Source of the DNA: Diplosphaera chodatii
Taxonomy: Eukaryota; Chlorophyta; Trebouxiophyceae; Prasiolales; Stichococcaceae
NCBI GenBank assembly: GCA_032358165.1
Contig: JAALGY010000030.1
Coordinates: 806,001 to 870,000, forward strand
Length of the DNA: 64,000 bases
Reading direction: 5' to 3'
Below are positions 1-14,000 of this stretch, piece after piece. Each line of letters opens with the position of its first letter. Positions within the stretch are counted from its first letter, which is position 1. The notes under the pieces are model-generated. The model made no database searches. It was not told where the DNA came from and saw only the letters and a program-made list of their open reading frames with translations. The position numbers and the translations under genes were made by a program.

Positions 1-3000
1 TCTGAGACCAGTACCTTGTGTGTTCGGCACACTATTTGCGTTGTCCCGTGGTTTCAACAGGAGCGTGAGGCGCTGGCGGATGCACTGCTGAGCATGGGGC
101 AGGGCGAAGAGCAGGCCACCTTCTTTGCGCAGCTCGCAAGTGCGGCACCCTTTGGATCTGAAATAGTCCAGGGCACTGTGCCACGTCAGGGTCAGCGCCT
201 GTCAGAACAGCACACCGAGACTTTGTAATCACACTGGCTGCAGAACGCCTGGAGAGTGCAGGCGTTGACTTGCCGACGGTCACAATCGAGTATAACCGTC
301 TCACATATGAAGCAGACGCCACTGTTGGCAGCGCCAGCATGCCTACGCTTCTCAACACCGTCAAGGGTGCCTTGCTGGTAAGCACGGAGAAATCGTTTTT
401 CTGCGAATGTGTTGAGTCTGATCACAAGACACTACAGGTAGATGTGTTCATGGTCTATAGTGGGACGATTGTGCCGGTGTGCAGACTGTGGCACGCAAGC
501 ACAAGGTCGGCACGGTACCAGTCAAGGTCCTGGATGAGGTGTCAGGGGTACTGCGCCCGGGGCGTCTGACCCTGCTGATGGGCCCACCTGGGTCCGGCAA
601 GTCTGTCTTCATGAAGGTGGGATGGCGGACTTGCCCATCTTGCCGAATTCCATTCCCGCACAACACCATGTGCAGGTGAGCTCTGGGGGGATCCTTCACT
701 CTGCAGTGCAAATCTGCAGGCACTGGGCGGGCGGCTGCGACCAGGTCCAGACCTGCGCGAGTCGGGCACTGTGCGCTACAATGGGTTGTCAAACAAGGAG
801 TTTAGTGTGGAGCGTGCCATTGGCCTGGTGGACCAGTACGACGACCGTGAGTCTGTTTTGGTCACTCGAGTGGAGTATCAGCTGCAGAGTCCATGTCACA
901 ACTCTGTCGGCACTTGTGGTCTCAAGGGTAGCATCTCCTGGAGGGTTTGGGTGGTGCTCGTGCAGACTTGCCATCGCTCACTGTGCGGGAGACTCTGGAG
1001 TTCGCCAGGTGCGCCACGTGATGCTGTCGCCCTTCTAGCAGCATCATCCCAGGCACACACACTCGGAGCATTCCACCTACCCGCTTGTGGCACGGCACCT
1101 GCTGCAGGAAGTGTCAGATGGGCAACAGGCCGGCGCACTTCTCACCTGTCGTGGAGGCCAAGAAGCTGGGGCCATCGCCAAGCAAGGGTGACCGCACAGT
1201 GTCAGCGTTGCATGGTATACGGCATTGGATTTAATGCTGCCGCCAGCCAACGTTCGTACTACGACACATGTTCAACACTCTGCAGTGCACGGTGATTCTG
1301 CGGCCGCACAGCCGCTGAAGACAGAGTCCGATGGCAGCGGTGAGGCGGTCGACACATCCGACGAGGAAGCGGCTGAGCTGCAGGAGCTGTTGCAGCAGAT
1401 GCGCGATCCTGCGGTCAGGTGATTTTACATTATGCAATAACCCTGTGTCGGGGTACATCATAGTTTCGATGCCTGTAATGCCGACATGTAGAGCTTGAGA
1501 TGCACATCGAGCTCGCATGGTGCGCTGACGTCCTGTATCCTGCTGCAGGGTGGAACTCATCATCAAGCTGCTTGGCTTGCAGCGCGCTGCTGATACTGTG
1601 GTTGGCAATGCCATGCTGCGCGGTGTTTCAGGCGGCGAGCGCAAGCGTGTGACATCTGCAGGTGATAGCTTGATGAGTTGTTTGAGGTGCAAAGCGAGCA
1701 TGTGTGCGAGTGAATCAGTGTCCCAACTCACAGATTGATGCGTTGCACTGTCGGTTGCAGAGATTCTCGTGGGACCAAGGCACGTTCTGCTCATGGACGA
1801 GATCTCCACTGGCTTGGACTCGGCCACCACCTACACAGTCGTCAAGTGAGTCACAGACAGCTGCAAGCTACCTGCGCTGCGCATGTCATGCTTGGCATGA
1901 TTCGTCCACGGCAAATGTGCTGTGTGGCAGGTGGATGCGCACAATCACGCATGCGCTGCGGCTCAACACTGTCATCAGCCTCCTGCAACCTGCGCCAGAA
2001 GTGTACAACCTGTTCGACGATGTGCTGCTGCTGACCGATGGGTGTGCACCGTGCACAGTGCATCAGCAGAAAGTGTCAAAGCTTGTTACTGGTGAATCTT
2101 ATACAGTCTGTTCAGGTGACATACTTATTCCTACGGCTCAGCACCTTGCTGTGCAGGAAAGTCATGTTCCATGGACCTGTGGACCAGGCACTGCCGTTCT
2201 TTCAGACACACATGGGCTTCGAGTGTCCGGTGCGCAAGGACGCGGCGTCATTCCTGCAGGAGGTCACGACGCCGAAAGGTGACAGCAAAATCCACATTCA
2301 TCCGGCACCAATCTACTGCTCTGCCCATGCCACCTGGATCATGCAGCTGGACGACGCTTGCATGACCACCGCGTGCATCTGATGTGCGTGCAGGGCAGCT
2401 GACATTTGCGAGTGCCGAGCTGCGGAAGAGAAAGCGCCTGGCGCCGCAGCAGGAGTTGGGCGGCGATCAGTTTGCTGCAGCAGCAGAGTACCAGGTGCGG
2501 CCCGATCCGCCTAATCATCGAATGCCATCGACTGTACAAGTCGTTGTGCAAGATGCGAGCCGATCTGGCGGATGTCCCTGCTGAGCAGGGCGCCACGGAG
2601 CTGCTGGTGCCTGTGGACGAAATCGCGCTGGCGTTCTGGGAGGAGACCGAGTGGGGCCAAGCCATGCGGGAGCAGCTGGACGACAAGCCTTTTGCCAAGT
2701 GGGCTCCTCAACCATCGTGTTGTTGCACGCCCATCAGAATGCCAGTGCCATGTCAATGACATGTTCTGCTGACACGCTTGTTGGAGCTGCTCTGATCTCC
2801 TCGACAGCACTGACAGTGACCGGAGAACTAATGAAACGCCTTCTCTCAAACAGGGGCTCGGGCCACCCAGCTGCCCTGCCGAAGGCGCGGTACGCGATGC
2901 CGTTCCTGCAGGCGCTGGGTGTGGTGACGATGCGGCAGCTGCGCCTGACGCTGCGCGACACTGCCGTCACTCGTGGCCGGTGGATCCAGGCACGCCTGGT

Positions 3001-6000
3001 CGATGTGAACCCTGCGCCGTCACACCAATGCCCTGGACATCGGCGTCAAGCAGCCACAGTCATGTTCGACCAGCAGCATAGGCTCGTCATCTGCCGGCGC
3101 AGGTCACAGTGATGGCGCTTGTGATTGGGTCAACCTTCTGGATGCTCAGCAACACTCAGGTGCAGTGTCTACACTTGTGCCTCGAGTATCTAACATCGCT
3201 GCCGCTGCCGCTGCCGCCGCTGCTGCTGCTGCTGCCTGTCAACCGGACTGTTGCCCAGAACAATCAGTGAACTCAATGCAGGCTGATGCCCGGCTCTTCT
3301 TTGGCGTGTCGTTCATGTCCGTCCTCTTCTTAGCTATGGGGTGAGTCAACAATACGCTGGCCTAGTGGTGTCCACTCTGTCCCAGTTGTTGCAGCAGCAA
3401 CTGCGTGACATGCTCTGTCGAGTGTTGTCTCAGGTCGATGCCCCAGATGGCGATCACGCTGCAGTCGAAAAGCGTGTTCTACAAGATGCGTGACAATCAT
3501 TTCTTTCCCCCATCCGTCTGGGTGAGGCTCCCTTCTGGAAACTTGTTGTATAAATGTGTGTATGTTCCACTGTCTAACAGATCACCTTTTTTATATATAC
3601 TGGTGCTGTTGGTGAGACAATGTGCATCGTGCCTGTGCGAACATTGATCGGTGTTGCGACGAAGGCCTTTGCAATGTCGGTCACTCAAATACCATGGGCG
3701 ATCATCGAGACGGCGCTCTTCACACTCATTCTCTACTTCTTCGTTGGCTACTACCATGGCGCAGGTGACCTTGCTTGCCACCCGCTCTAGCTGCCGTTTG
3801 CATTTCTGCTCAGTCGTGTACCTCAGCCTGACACATTGTGTCCCTCACTGCAGGCTACTTCTTCTGTTTCTACCTGATTTGCCTCCTAGGTGCTTGCCGT
3901 GCCATTGGATGCTGTTGCAATAGCGAGCATTGAGTTTCGACGGTGCAAATCAACCCAGTCCGAACTGTATAGTATCTGTGCTTGCCAATCGTAGGCATTC
4001 TGGTCATGTCAGCCTTCTTCCGGCTGCTCGCCTGCGTGGCACCTTCCATGGTCATCGCCCAAAGCCTTGGCGCCTTCATGCTGCTCATCCTGGTCATCAG
4101 CTCTGGCTTTGCCATTGTGCGGGGCGACATACCTGGCTGGTGCGAAGATGCTCCTGGTGGCCCGCGCACTTGTGTAGGCGTATGCCAGACTCTAGAGGAG
4201 CACGCCTCCTTGTCTGACCCGACCTGGGTTGAACAGCACACATCCGACTGGGCAGGTACATCTGGGCATACTGGATCTCGCCGTTTGCATACCTGCTGCG
4301 CGCGGTGGTCATCAACGAGATGACCTCGCCCGCCTGGCGCACGCCGGTGACAACCGCGGACGGCACAACCACCACGACTGGCGATGTGGGTTTGCATTGG
4401 AAAGCCAACTGCAAACTTCAATGGTCGATGGTAAGGTGCAACCCCAAAGAGTACCCTGGGCGATACGATGTTGCTTTGGTGACGCAGATAGCACTGGAAT
4501 CATTCGACTTCCAGACGCAGCGCTTCTGGATATGGGTTTGCGTGGGCTATGTCATATTCCTGGTGCGATGACCATTGCAGACACCGGCTCTCTGTATGCC
4601 AAACAGCCGTACTGTGACCAGACTGCAAGAGGAGGCGCTCTGCACATCTGTCATCTTGTTGTGTGCCTGTGCAGTTCATAATCCTGACGGGTCTCAGTGC
4701 TGTGGCGCTGCGAGTGCTGAACCCGGCGCGTGCAAAGGTGACACTTCGTGGTCAATCAAGGCCACGAAGTTTGTCGAAAACGCACCAGTGCAACGTAGGT
4801 ATACACTCACTAGAATTGACATAGTGCGCCCTGCCGGTGCAGACAACTGTTCCCGGGCAGATTGCAACAGAGACACATGAGCGTCGCTCCCGGCGCCACC
4901 TCATGGGCCACCTGAAAAGTGAGCAAACCCTACTTGTGTGCCCGTGTGAACTTGCGTCGCGTGGCTGCCTGAGATGTTGGCCAACCGCACACCATCACCT
5001 GCCGCATCTTGGCACGGCTCCGATTGTGATGAATCTACCAAGGTGTTGTTGCAGTCGCGGGCGGGTTGTGGCGTACACAGTCAGCTGTGAAGGACCAAGC
5101 CGTTGCAGAGGGAGGAGGCAAGCCGCAACAAGAGGCAACGCTGCCCTTCGAGCCGATCACGCTGGTGTGCCGCGACCTACGCTACTTCGTCGATGCTCCC
5201 AAGGGTGCGCCTCCCTCTAATTCATGTGACCATGTCTCCCTGCAGCATGTGGTTACTTGAGTCCTCATTGGTGACTTAAAGTCAAGGAAGATCGCGGCTG
5301 GCCCTCGTTCTCGTAATATAGATACAATGTTACAGGTGTGTCTGAGGCCCGACTGAAGGAGAGCTCAAAGCCAGGGAAGCTGGAGCTCCTGAAGGTATTG
5401 CTGATATTACCATTAGCAGCGCCGCATCATGCCTATTTCTGGCTTGCCACAGCTTGCAACCTGCCCACGCCAAGCTTGCGAACTTCTTGTAGACCTGAGG
5501 TTCGTTGCGTATGGTTGCAGGGCCTGACGCTGACGAGCCGGCCTGGTGTCCTGACCGCACTGATGGGCGGTTCTGGCGCCGGGAAGACAACACTTATGGA
5601 TGTGAGTGTCGAAATTGCTCATACATCACAGACACGCAATGCCACCAGGCTTCTGAAAGTTTGCATAAGCGCTCATGTCGCATGAGGACCATGTGCCCAC
5701 TGTCAGGTGATTGCGGGTCGCAAGACCCAGGGCATCATCGAGGGCGAAATTTTGGTCAACGGGCACCCAAAGGTGCAGGCAACGTGGGCCCGTGCCATTG
5801 GCTATGTCGAGCAGACAGGCAAGTGGACAAGACATGCTTGCACTCATGAATCTATTTGACTGCTTGTATCGCCTGCAACCTTGTCATATCTGCTATTCAG
5901 GCGTTCAGTGACACACCAACCATCTTGCATGCCTGTGCACAGACATCCATTCGTCGTCTTCCACCATCGCGGAGGCCCTGTACTTCAGCGCCAGGCTCCG

Positions 6001-9000
6001 GCTGTCCAAGGAGAACACGGATGCTCAGGTGCACACCACGCTCCCAACAGCTGATCAGGCCAGCATGAAGCTGATGCAGGCTTAGGCAAGCTTTTGCCGA
6101 GCACTGCAAAGTATACAGATACCGTAAATGCTGGATGCACATGGTTCGCAGGTGCGCCGCCATGTCGAGGAGGTCATGAAGGTGGTGGAACTGGACGTGC
6201 TGCGGGACTCGCTGGTTGGTGTGCCGGGGCAGAGCGGCCTCAGTGTGGAGGCCCGCAAGCGCCTATCCATTGCCGTCGAGCAGGTGAGCATTGGGTACTG
6301 CATGGCTATCATGGCATATGGCATAGCGCTGCTGTATGTCACATCGGCAGGCGCCTGCAACATTCGTCGACTCAGCAATGCCGCCGACTCCCTCTTAAAA
6401 TACAGCTGCGGTGTGCTTGGCAGGTCGCGAATCCTTCGGTGATCTTCATGGACGAGCCCACCTCGGGACTGGACGCTCGAGCGGCTGTCATTGTCATGCA
6501 TGCGGTGAAGAACATCAGCAATGGCGGGCGCACGGTGCTCGTCACCATCCACCAGCCCAGCATTGGTGATTGTTGCCATGACTTTGCATGCAGTGCTCAA
6601 GTCCTGCATATCATGCTAATGCGACTGGTACAGTGGTACTCATGTTGTTCTTTGGACCTGCAGAGATCTTCGAGGCCTTTGACGCCATGGTCCTGCTGCA
6701 AGCGGGCGGCCGGGTGAGCCCAACCCCCTGCATACTCACTCACACACAAATTGCCTGCAAATCCCATTCACACATCTGCGCTCGTGCAGATGACGTATTG
6801 CGGCCCACTTGGCGAGGGCAGCAGCTCGCTGATTGCATGGCTGTCCGCCGTGCCGGGGGTGCACCCCATCCACCCGGGCGCCAACCCCGCCACCTGGATG
6901 CTGGTGTGTGCGCCAGGCTGCACATGTTGCTGACTACCATATTCTGCTGCTTGTACATCAACTTTTGACTGGTGGAAATAGTGCATTTACCTGCACAGCC
7001 GCTGAGGCGGTGGCTGCTGTCACTGCAGGAGGTCACAGGCGGCTCGCAGGCCATCTCCGCAAAGGCGTCGGATGTGGACTTCCCCACCTACTACAAGGTG
7101 CCTCGCCTACCTGGATCGAAAACGGATTTCAACATCACGTGTCAGATGCAGCTCTGTTCGAATGATGTTGTGGGACGGCCTTTGATGTCCATTGCACATT
7201 CTCAACTTCAAAAACCGTCAGCCATGCCCGATGTACAGGAAAGCCAGCTGGCCAGGGACAATGATGCAGAAGCAGCACAGCTGGCTGCCGAGCTGCCCCA
7301 AAAACACCAGCCTCTGGTCAACAAGACGCGCTATGCAACGCCGGCCAACATGCAGATGCGGCAGCTGATGCGGCGCTTCCTGCTGGTCTACTGGCGCAGC
7401 CCCGCCTATAATGTACGGAGCGTTTCCCAAGCTGAGAACGCATGAGTCTGCAAATATACTCAGAGATTGTTGTGAACGTTGTGCAAGCATTGTCTGGGCC
7501 ATGCGCATGCAGGTGACACGGATGATCATGACGACCTTCATCTCGCTGCTGTATGTGCGCCATTTCATTCACCATGTAGTTGCTCAGCGATGCCTCCGCA
7601 ACTTGATCTTACAGCCTATACAGCGAGCTTACGTATACGCATGAGTGTTGACAATGATGACTTGGTCCCTGCAGGGCACGATGTATCTCAACAAGGGGCA
7701 GGTGCACAGCATCATTGCCAAGCTGACAGTGGCATACACTGTCACATTTGCTGACAGATACAGCATGGGGTTTGGACGGTTACCCCATAATGCCTGCACC
7801 ATTCTGGGCTGCAGATTCCAGCAACCACTGCCACGGCAACAGATGTTCAGAATGTCATGGGTGTGTTGTTCTCAGCATCCACATTCCAGGTGCAGCTGCC
7901 GCGCATCATGTGCAGACATGGTGTCTCTCTACTGATATGCACAAATGTCTAGCCAGGATTCTGCTGTCCAACGGCTGTTCATATGGCTGCAGGGCATCTT
8001 CAACTGCATGTCGGCCATGCCAGGTGCACTCCCAAGATCTGCAGGTTGTCAGTCTGACATCAGAAGTAGTCTGTGCAGCAGAAATGCCTGACCTTTGCAT
8101 CATGTGATGCAGTTGTTGGGTTTGAGCGGAGCGTATATTACCGCGAGCGAGCAGCCGCTATGTACAGCTCGGTGCCATACTCAGCTGCGGGGTTTTTAGT
8201 GGAGGTGGCTCCACTGACTGTGTCCTGCATTCCATGCGAGACGCGGGCTGCAAGCGTTACAAGCTTGATGACATGTGCACACGGGTGAAGTGCTGAGGCA
8301 CTATGTTTGATGTCCATATACTGCAGGTGCCCTACATCCTGGTGCAGTCGGTGCTGTTCACCTGCATCAGCTACTACCTCATTGGTACGCACCGCCCTTA
8401 GCTGTTGTATGATGCCCTTGCGTGTCCTGCTATCCCCCCGGGTGGACATTGCGGTGCAACTTTGCTGTTGTGCCACATGCAGACTTCGCCCACGGAGCGG
8501 CACACTTCTTCTTCTTCCTACTGGTGACTGCCAAATCATCCCACCACACTGCTGTCTGACTGCAACAGGGAGTTCGTCGCATCAACCCTCACACATTGGT
8601 CAAGTGTTGCAGGATTGTATGCACATTTCAGAGGTGCTCAGTCTGATTGGTGTTGCAGGTCTTCACTCTGTGTCTCACGATGTACACTATTTTCGGGCAG
8701 TTTATCGTTTTTCTGACACCGTCAATTCAGATGGCTCAGATCATGGTTTCAGGTGCGCTCAGTGTACCGTTGGTGCATGTTCGTCTGCCCAGTGTGCATA
8801 TTTGGGGAGCTGTCAGCTGTGCTGGCAAGCCTCATGCATAACCCCGTGCCGCAAATTGGTCGCTGGCCCTAAACCTACCGGCAAAGCTGCCTCCTGATAT
8901 GCTGCTGTCCTCCCTGCAGCTTTGAACGTCTTCTGGCAGGTGCGGAGCGGATGCAAGTCGTCTGACTTGCGTGCTACACAATGTAACACAGCTGCGCCCA

Positions 9001-9613
9001 TCAGCTTTGCACATGTTCACCATGCCACTGCTTATCCCTTGCAGCTTTTCAATGGGTTCGTCATCTCCTACGAGTCTCTGCCTGTCTACTGGAAGTGGGC
9101 CAACAGGTGTGTTACTGTTTGATTGCAACTTGCCATGGCTCTTGCGGTTGCTGGGTGTGGTTTGATGTTTGCTCGTGGGTGCCCTGCAGGATCACACCCA
9201 CCACATGGGTGCTACAGGCGCTGGCCAGCGACCAGCTGGGCAATCAGAACACCCCCATCACAAACTTCGCTGGTGAGGCCGCCCATCCTGCGCTTGCGAC
9301 TACTGCGGTGGCGCAGCCCATGATTCGTTTGCTGAGCAACCTTTCATGTTCCAGGCCAACCCACGACAGTGTCAGCATTCCTGGAGGACTACTTCAACTA
9401 CGACTACTCGTTCAGATGGTATTGCGTCCTCATCATTGGTGAGTGCTGCATTGTCAGTACTGCTGAGGAAGCTCTAGCGGGTTGAGGTGTTTGACACCCA
9501 TTGACCACATCTGATGTCGCCATATGCCCCAATGTGTTGCAGCGGCCTTCATTATGTTCTTCCGGTTCGGCTCGGTCTTGGCGCTGAGGTTCATCAACTG
9601 GCAGAGGCGGTGA
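1..9613 (+). CDS. Full-size PDR-type ABC transporter (ABCG), copy 1, 5' end outside window
   Basis: Multi-exon gene for a full-size ABCG/PDR transporter, expected to be an ATP-driven exporter in the plasma membrane; the substrate cannot be told. The order is NBD1-TMD1-NBD2-TMD2. NBD1 has Walker A GPPGSGKS (581-604), signature VSGGERKR (1625-1648) and Walker B LLMDE with STGLDSATT (about 1787-1830). NBD2 has Walker A GGSGAGKT (5565-5588), LSVEARKR in place of LSGGQ (about 6239-6262) and Walker [14 protein letters not shown] (about 6445-6480). TMD1 carries the family stretch AYWISPFAY...[10 protein letters not shown] (about 4265-4345); TMD2 carries [13 protein letters not shown] (about 8125-8170) and [17 protein letters not shown] (9190-9243). 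The protein ends INWQRR at the TGA of 9611-9613. The first readable exon starts after the acceptor at 59-60 ([10 protein letters not shown]), so upstream exons are missing. All joins I checked stay open, so this copy looks functional. The neighbouring copy 2 is a tandem duplicate. Confidence 0.9.
3198..3236. repeat. GCT/GCC trinucleotide microsatellite in an intron
   Basis: About 13 triplets of GCT or GCC in a row, inside an intron of ABC transporter copy 1 (TMD1 region). It is not translated in the inferred exon structure. It is absent from the matching intron of copy 2. Confidence 0.8.
7890..7992 (+). other. Copy-1-specific intron in ABC transporter TMD2
   Basis: 103-nt GT-AG intron (starts gtgcag, ends gctgcag) lying exactly between the codons for STFQ and [10 protein letters not shown]. 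In copy 2 the same place reads [13 protein letters not shown] without interruption (about 19203-19245). The tandem paralogues therefore differ by the presence of this intron. Confidence 0.8.
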
Positions 9614-11071
9614 ACGATCTGGTTCGCACTTTGGAACTTTCTGGGTACTTCAGGATCAGGAACCGCTGTTGATCACTGGACAGCAGGGTGTTGCAGCTTG
9701 AAAAGCGTGAAGGTGTTGCTGTTTGCCACGGCATGCTATTGTCGCCGGCTTTAAAGGAACAATACGCTTTAAGACGGCCAAACTTTATGAAATACGATAA
9801 TCGGTGGAGCCTGCAGTACAGCGATCACAGCCCGTATATGTCCGGGGCGCCGGAGGTCGTGAGAGATGCACAACACATGCTCGCGTTCTATAGCTGGCCT
9901 GCACGGTAGAGATACTGTGCAAGTCAATGCGGGCGAGTCCCGGCTCGACAGTACGGGCTTGGTTTTCCGTGTGCACCGTCGTGTGCGCAGCTAGCGATCT
10001 GAGGTGCAGAGTGCAAGTGCGTTGTGCATGCGTGATCGGCTTGGTATAACACCTGCTGATTGAAACGGTTTCAGTCCATAGTAGGCCTGCTGGTGCTCTT
10101 GGGTTGCCGGATCCACCTGTGGACTGCACCGCAAACGACCTGTCTCCATCCTCCGAGGATTGACGGCACCCCTTTGCCATTCACTGCGATCGACCAGCAT
10201 GTTCATGCCTGAGAGTGGATCCGTTGCGACTACACAGGGCCGACCGGTGATGACAAAGGCTTGATCTGCTGACATTGACACTGCCAGCCTGTGAGCGTCC
10301 GCCCACATCAGTAATGGTGTTTGATCAGGTGAACCACTTGACGCACGATCCACCTTTAAAGGATGCTCTGATGTGTCTGCAGCCAGTAGGTGGGGCTGAA
10401 CAATCACCCTTCCGGAGTTACACGCTCCAAGGCTGCAAAAGTAGGCGGTCGGCATATGTCATACGCAGCTGTGGATCACGTTCAGAGGGATCGAGTGCAC
10501 AAGGATACATAAGTGAGTCGCCAGGTTTCGTCCTTTGGACGTAGGCTGTGAATTATGGCAAAAGGCGGTGGGCATGTGCGCGCGGCAGCGGCAAGCACGG
10601 GGAGATGTGGCAATCTGATGGCAAATCAGACGTGCCACCAGACCTTGCGACGCCTGGTGGCAACGCGCGACGTGACTTGCAGGTCGGTCCAGCTGCTGAC
10701 GCATGACCTGCTCCGCAGATGTGCAAGCTGACACGGGGTGCGAGCGTGCGGCGGGACTAGCGTGCAACTGCAGACTTCCAATGCTGATGTAACAGGAGCT
10801 GGTCAGAGCATCAGTGCAGCTGGCAGCAGACCCGCAAGCAGGCGGTGCATCTGCCGCGGTGTCAACCAGGGGTGTACACAGCGGCCCTGGCTACCATCCC
10901 ACGCGCATGGGCCGCCAGGTGTGAACACGAGTAACAGTTCACACTGAACACGAGTATCTGGCACCGTGTCTGCATGCGCGTTCCTCGTTCAACATCGCCC
11001 TGGTTTTAAACCAACTAGCGCGCTAACAAAAAACCTTGTCACCGACGTTCTGTTTGCCCGCTGACTGTACA
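9614..11071. other. Intergenic region between the two ABC transporter copies
   Basis: About 1.46 kb with no exon I can defend. It should hold the 3' UTR of copy 1, and the promoter and first exon(s) of copy 2 if those exist. No TGTAA signal was seen close after the copy-1 stop. No sequence matching a PDR N-terminal exon was recognised before the acceptor at 11069-11071 (tgtacag). Open frames on both strands here have no recognisable domain. Confidence 0.5.
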
Positions 11072-14000
11072 GGAGCGTGAGGCGCTGGCGGGTGCACTGC
11101 TGAACATGGGGCAGGGCGAGGAGCAGGCCACCTTCTTCGCGCAGCTCGCAAGTGCGGCATCATATTCAAAGTCAATCATACCGTGAGCGGCTTCAGTCGC
11201 CCTGCCGGCCAGGAGAGATGTTGCTACACAAGTGGCTGATGTCACACTGCTGACGTCTTTGCAGAGCGCCTCGAGAGCGCCGGCGTCGAGTTGCCGACGG
11301 TCACAATCGAGTATGACCGCATGACTTACGAGGCAGATGCGACCGTCGGCAGCGCAAGCATGCCTACGCTGCTCAACACCGTCAAGGGCGGGCTGCTGGT
11401 AGGACAACCGTCTGGGTGTCTGCGCCGTCATGTGGTGTGACCACAAGACGCCTCACAGCAGGCATGCATCGTGAGGAGCTCGAGTACACAACACTGGTGC
11501 TGATGTGCAGAGTGTGGCCCGCACGCGCAAGGTGGGCACAGTGCCAGTCAAAGTGCTGGACGGCGTGTCCGGAGTGCTGCAGCCTGGACGGCTGACGCTG
11601 CTGATGGGCCCGCCTGGATCCGGGAAATCAGTCTTCTTGAAGGTGGGACCCAAATTTACAGGATTCCATGCTAATGGGCCTTCTTACCAACAGTGTCCAG
11701 GGCACGCCTTGGTGTTGATGTAAGAAGTGTGCAGCACGACTGCTTGCTGCCCCGTGTGCATGGGTTCGACAGCGCTGCCTGCTGCACAGGCGCTGGGCGG
11801 GCGGCTGCGACCGGGAGCAGACCTGCGCAAGGGTGGCACCGTGCGCTACAATGGGCTCTCCACCGACGAGTTCTGTGTGGAGCGCGCCATTGGCTTGGTG
11901 GACCAGTATGACGACCGTGAGCTCCCTGCGTTGTGGGCCAATAACGGACCCATTGTCAGCTGGTCTTCCTGCACGCCAGTACCTAGTGGCGTGTCGTGGG
12001 ATGGTCTACTCAGTAACCATGGTTCCTGCTGCACAGACCTGCCGACGCTCACCGTGCGGGAGATGCTGGAGTTTGCCAGGTGCGCTGTTGGTCGTGCAAT
12101 ACACAGGTTGCTTGAAGAAAGCAGTTGCTTTCTGTGTGCAAGGGTAGGTTGCCCCAGACAACCAGCAGAATGTGAGGCCTCCTGAAAGTGGGAACCATGT
12201 GATACCTTGTCAAAAGCCCAGTGAAAACGCAAGGTTCCTCATGACTGCGATATCCTGAAGTAAAAACAAAGTCACATATATACCTGTTCTCGCAGGAAGT
12301 GTCAAGTGGGTGTCAGGCCAGCACACTACTCGCCTATCATGCAGGCCAAGAAGCTGCAGCCATCACGAAACAAAGGCAAGCACCCGCTGACGATCATAGT
12401 GATGGAGTTTGGTGGTGCTGTGTTTCACACAATGCAGCGTGAAGACCGCGCAATGAGCATACGGGTGCCCATTGCAACCTTTGCAGTGCATGATCCTCCG
12501 GCAGCAGCGCAGCCCCTGAAGGCGGAATCAGACGGGACCAGTGAGGCGGATGACACATCAGACGAGGAGGCTGCAGAGCTGCATAGATTGTTGCAGCAGA
12601 TCAGCGACCCTGCTGTCAGGTGCCGACTGTTGCTCCAGACTGCCATGGCTAGCCTTTCGACAGTGCTGTATGCATGCCTGACTTTTGATCCCTTCAGGCA
12701 CAAAACAGACGTTGCGCCAACAATGTGTATGTTGTGGCAGGGTGGACGTGGTTATCGAGCTCCTTGGCCTGCAACGCGCAGCTGACACCGTGGTGGGTGA
12801 TGCCATGCTGCGCGGTGTTTCAGGCGGCGAGCGCAAGCGTGTGACATCCGCAGGTGCTGCATACGGGATCGTTTTCTCACCATTGCCCTGCATATGGACT
12901 GATGTCTCCCGCTTGGTACCACTTGCTTACTCATATACAGTACTCTGCTTACTGCAGAGATCCTCGTTGGACCGAGATATGTTCTGCTGATGGATGAGAT
13001 TTCCACTGGCTTGGACTCAGCAACCACCTACGCTGTTGTGAAGTGAGCTGTCGGGCACCAATTTCCGTAGATTCCTAGTTTCAGGTCTTGATTTACAGGC
13101 ACATATCGCTGCAGCGCCATACTTGACCTTCTCAGGGCTCATGTGATGCAACGGCAGGTGGATGCGCACCATCACACACGCGCTGCAACTCACCACCGTT
13201 ATTGGCCTGCTGCAACCAGCGCCAGAAGTGTACCAGCTGTTCGACGATGTGCTGCTGCTGACTGATGGGTGTGCACTCTGTATATATGGGTTTCACACAG
13301 CAGGCGCTGTGCCAGCTGATATAATGCCCTTCACTGCGTCACGGCAGACATCTGCTGACTGCGGCGAGGATTAACAGTCGTCTATGCCGGGCATCATCTT
13401 TGTGTGCAGGAAGGTGATGTTTCACGGACCGGTGGATCAGGCGCTGCCATTCTTCCAGACGCACCTGGGTCTTGAATGTCCGGTGCGAAAGGATGCAGCA
13501 TCTTTCCTGCAAGAAGTCACCACTCCAAAAGGTAAGGGAAGTAGGCATGGCGTGCGCTATGACATCCATGTGCATTGATTTGACATGGCTGTTAATTTAT
13601 GCAATTTGTGCGCCTGTCCGATTTGCCGTCATGACTGGTGCAGGGCAGCTAACTTATGCAACTGCCGACCTGCGGAAGCGGAAGGGCCTTGCGCCGCTGC
13701 AGCAGCCTGGCGGCGATCAATTTGCTGCAGCAGCAGAGTTCCAGGTGCGACCTCGCTCATCTCACATTGAACAAACCGTTCAATGGCTTCGACGATACAA
13801 GTCGTATGAAGACGCGGCATGTGAGCGATGTCCCTGCTGAGCAGGGCGCCAAGGAGCTGCTGGTGCCCGTCGACGAAATTGCACAGGCCTTCTGGGAGGA
13901 GACCGAGTGGGGCCGGGCCATGCGGGAGCAGCTGGACGACAAACCCTTCGCCAAGTGAGCAAAGCAATCATGCTCACCGGGCTCCTTTAGCGCTGTACTT

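Noticed and set aside
9991..10455. 154-codon minus-strand open frame in the gap between the ABC copies
   Set aside because: No recognisable domain, no exon partners, and overlapping open frames on both strands of similar quality.
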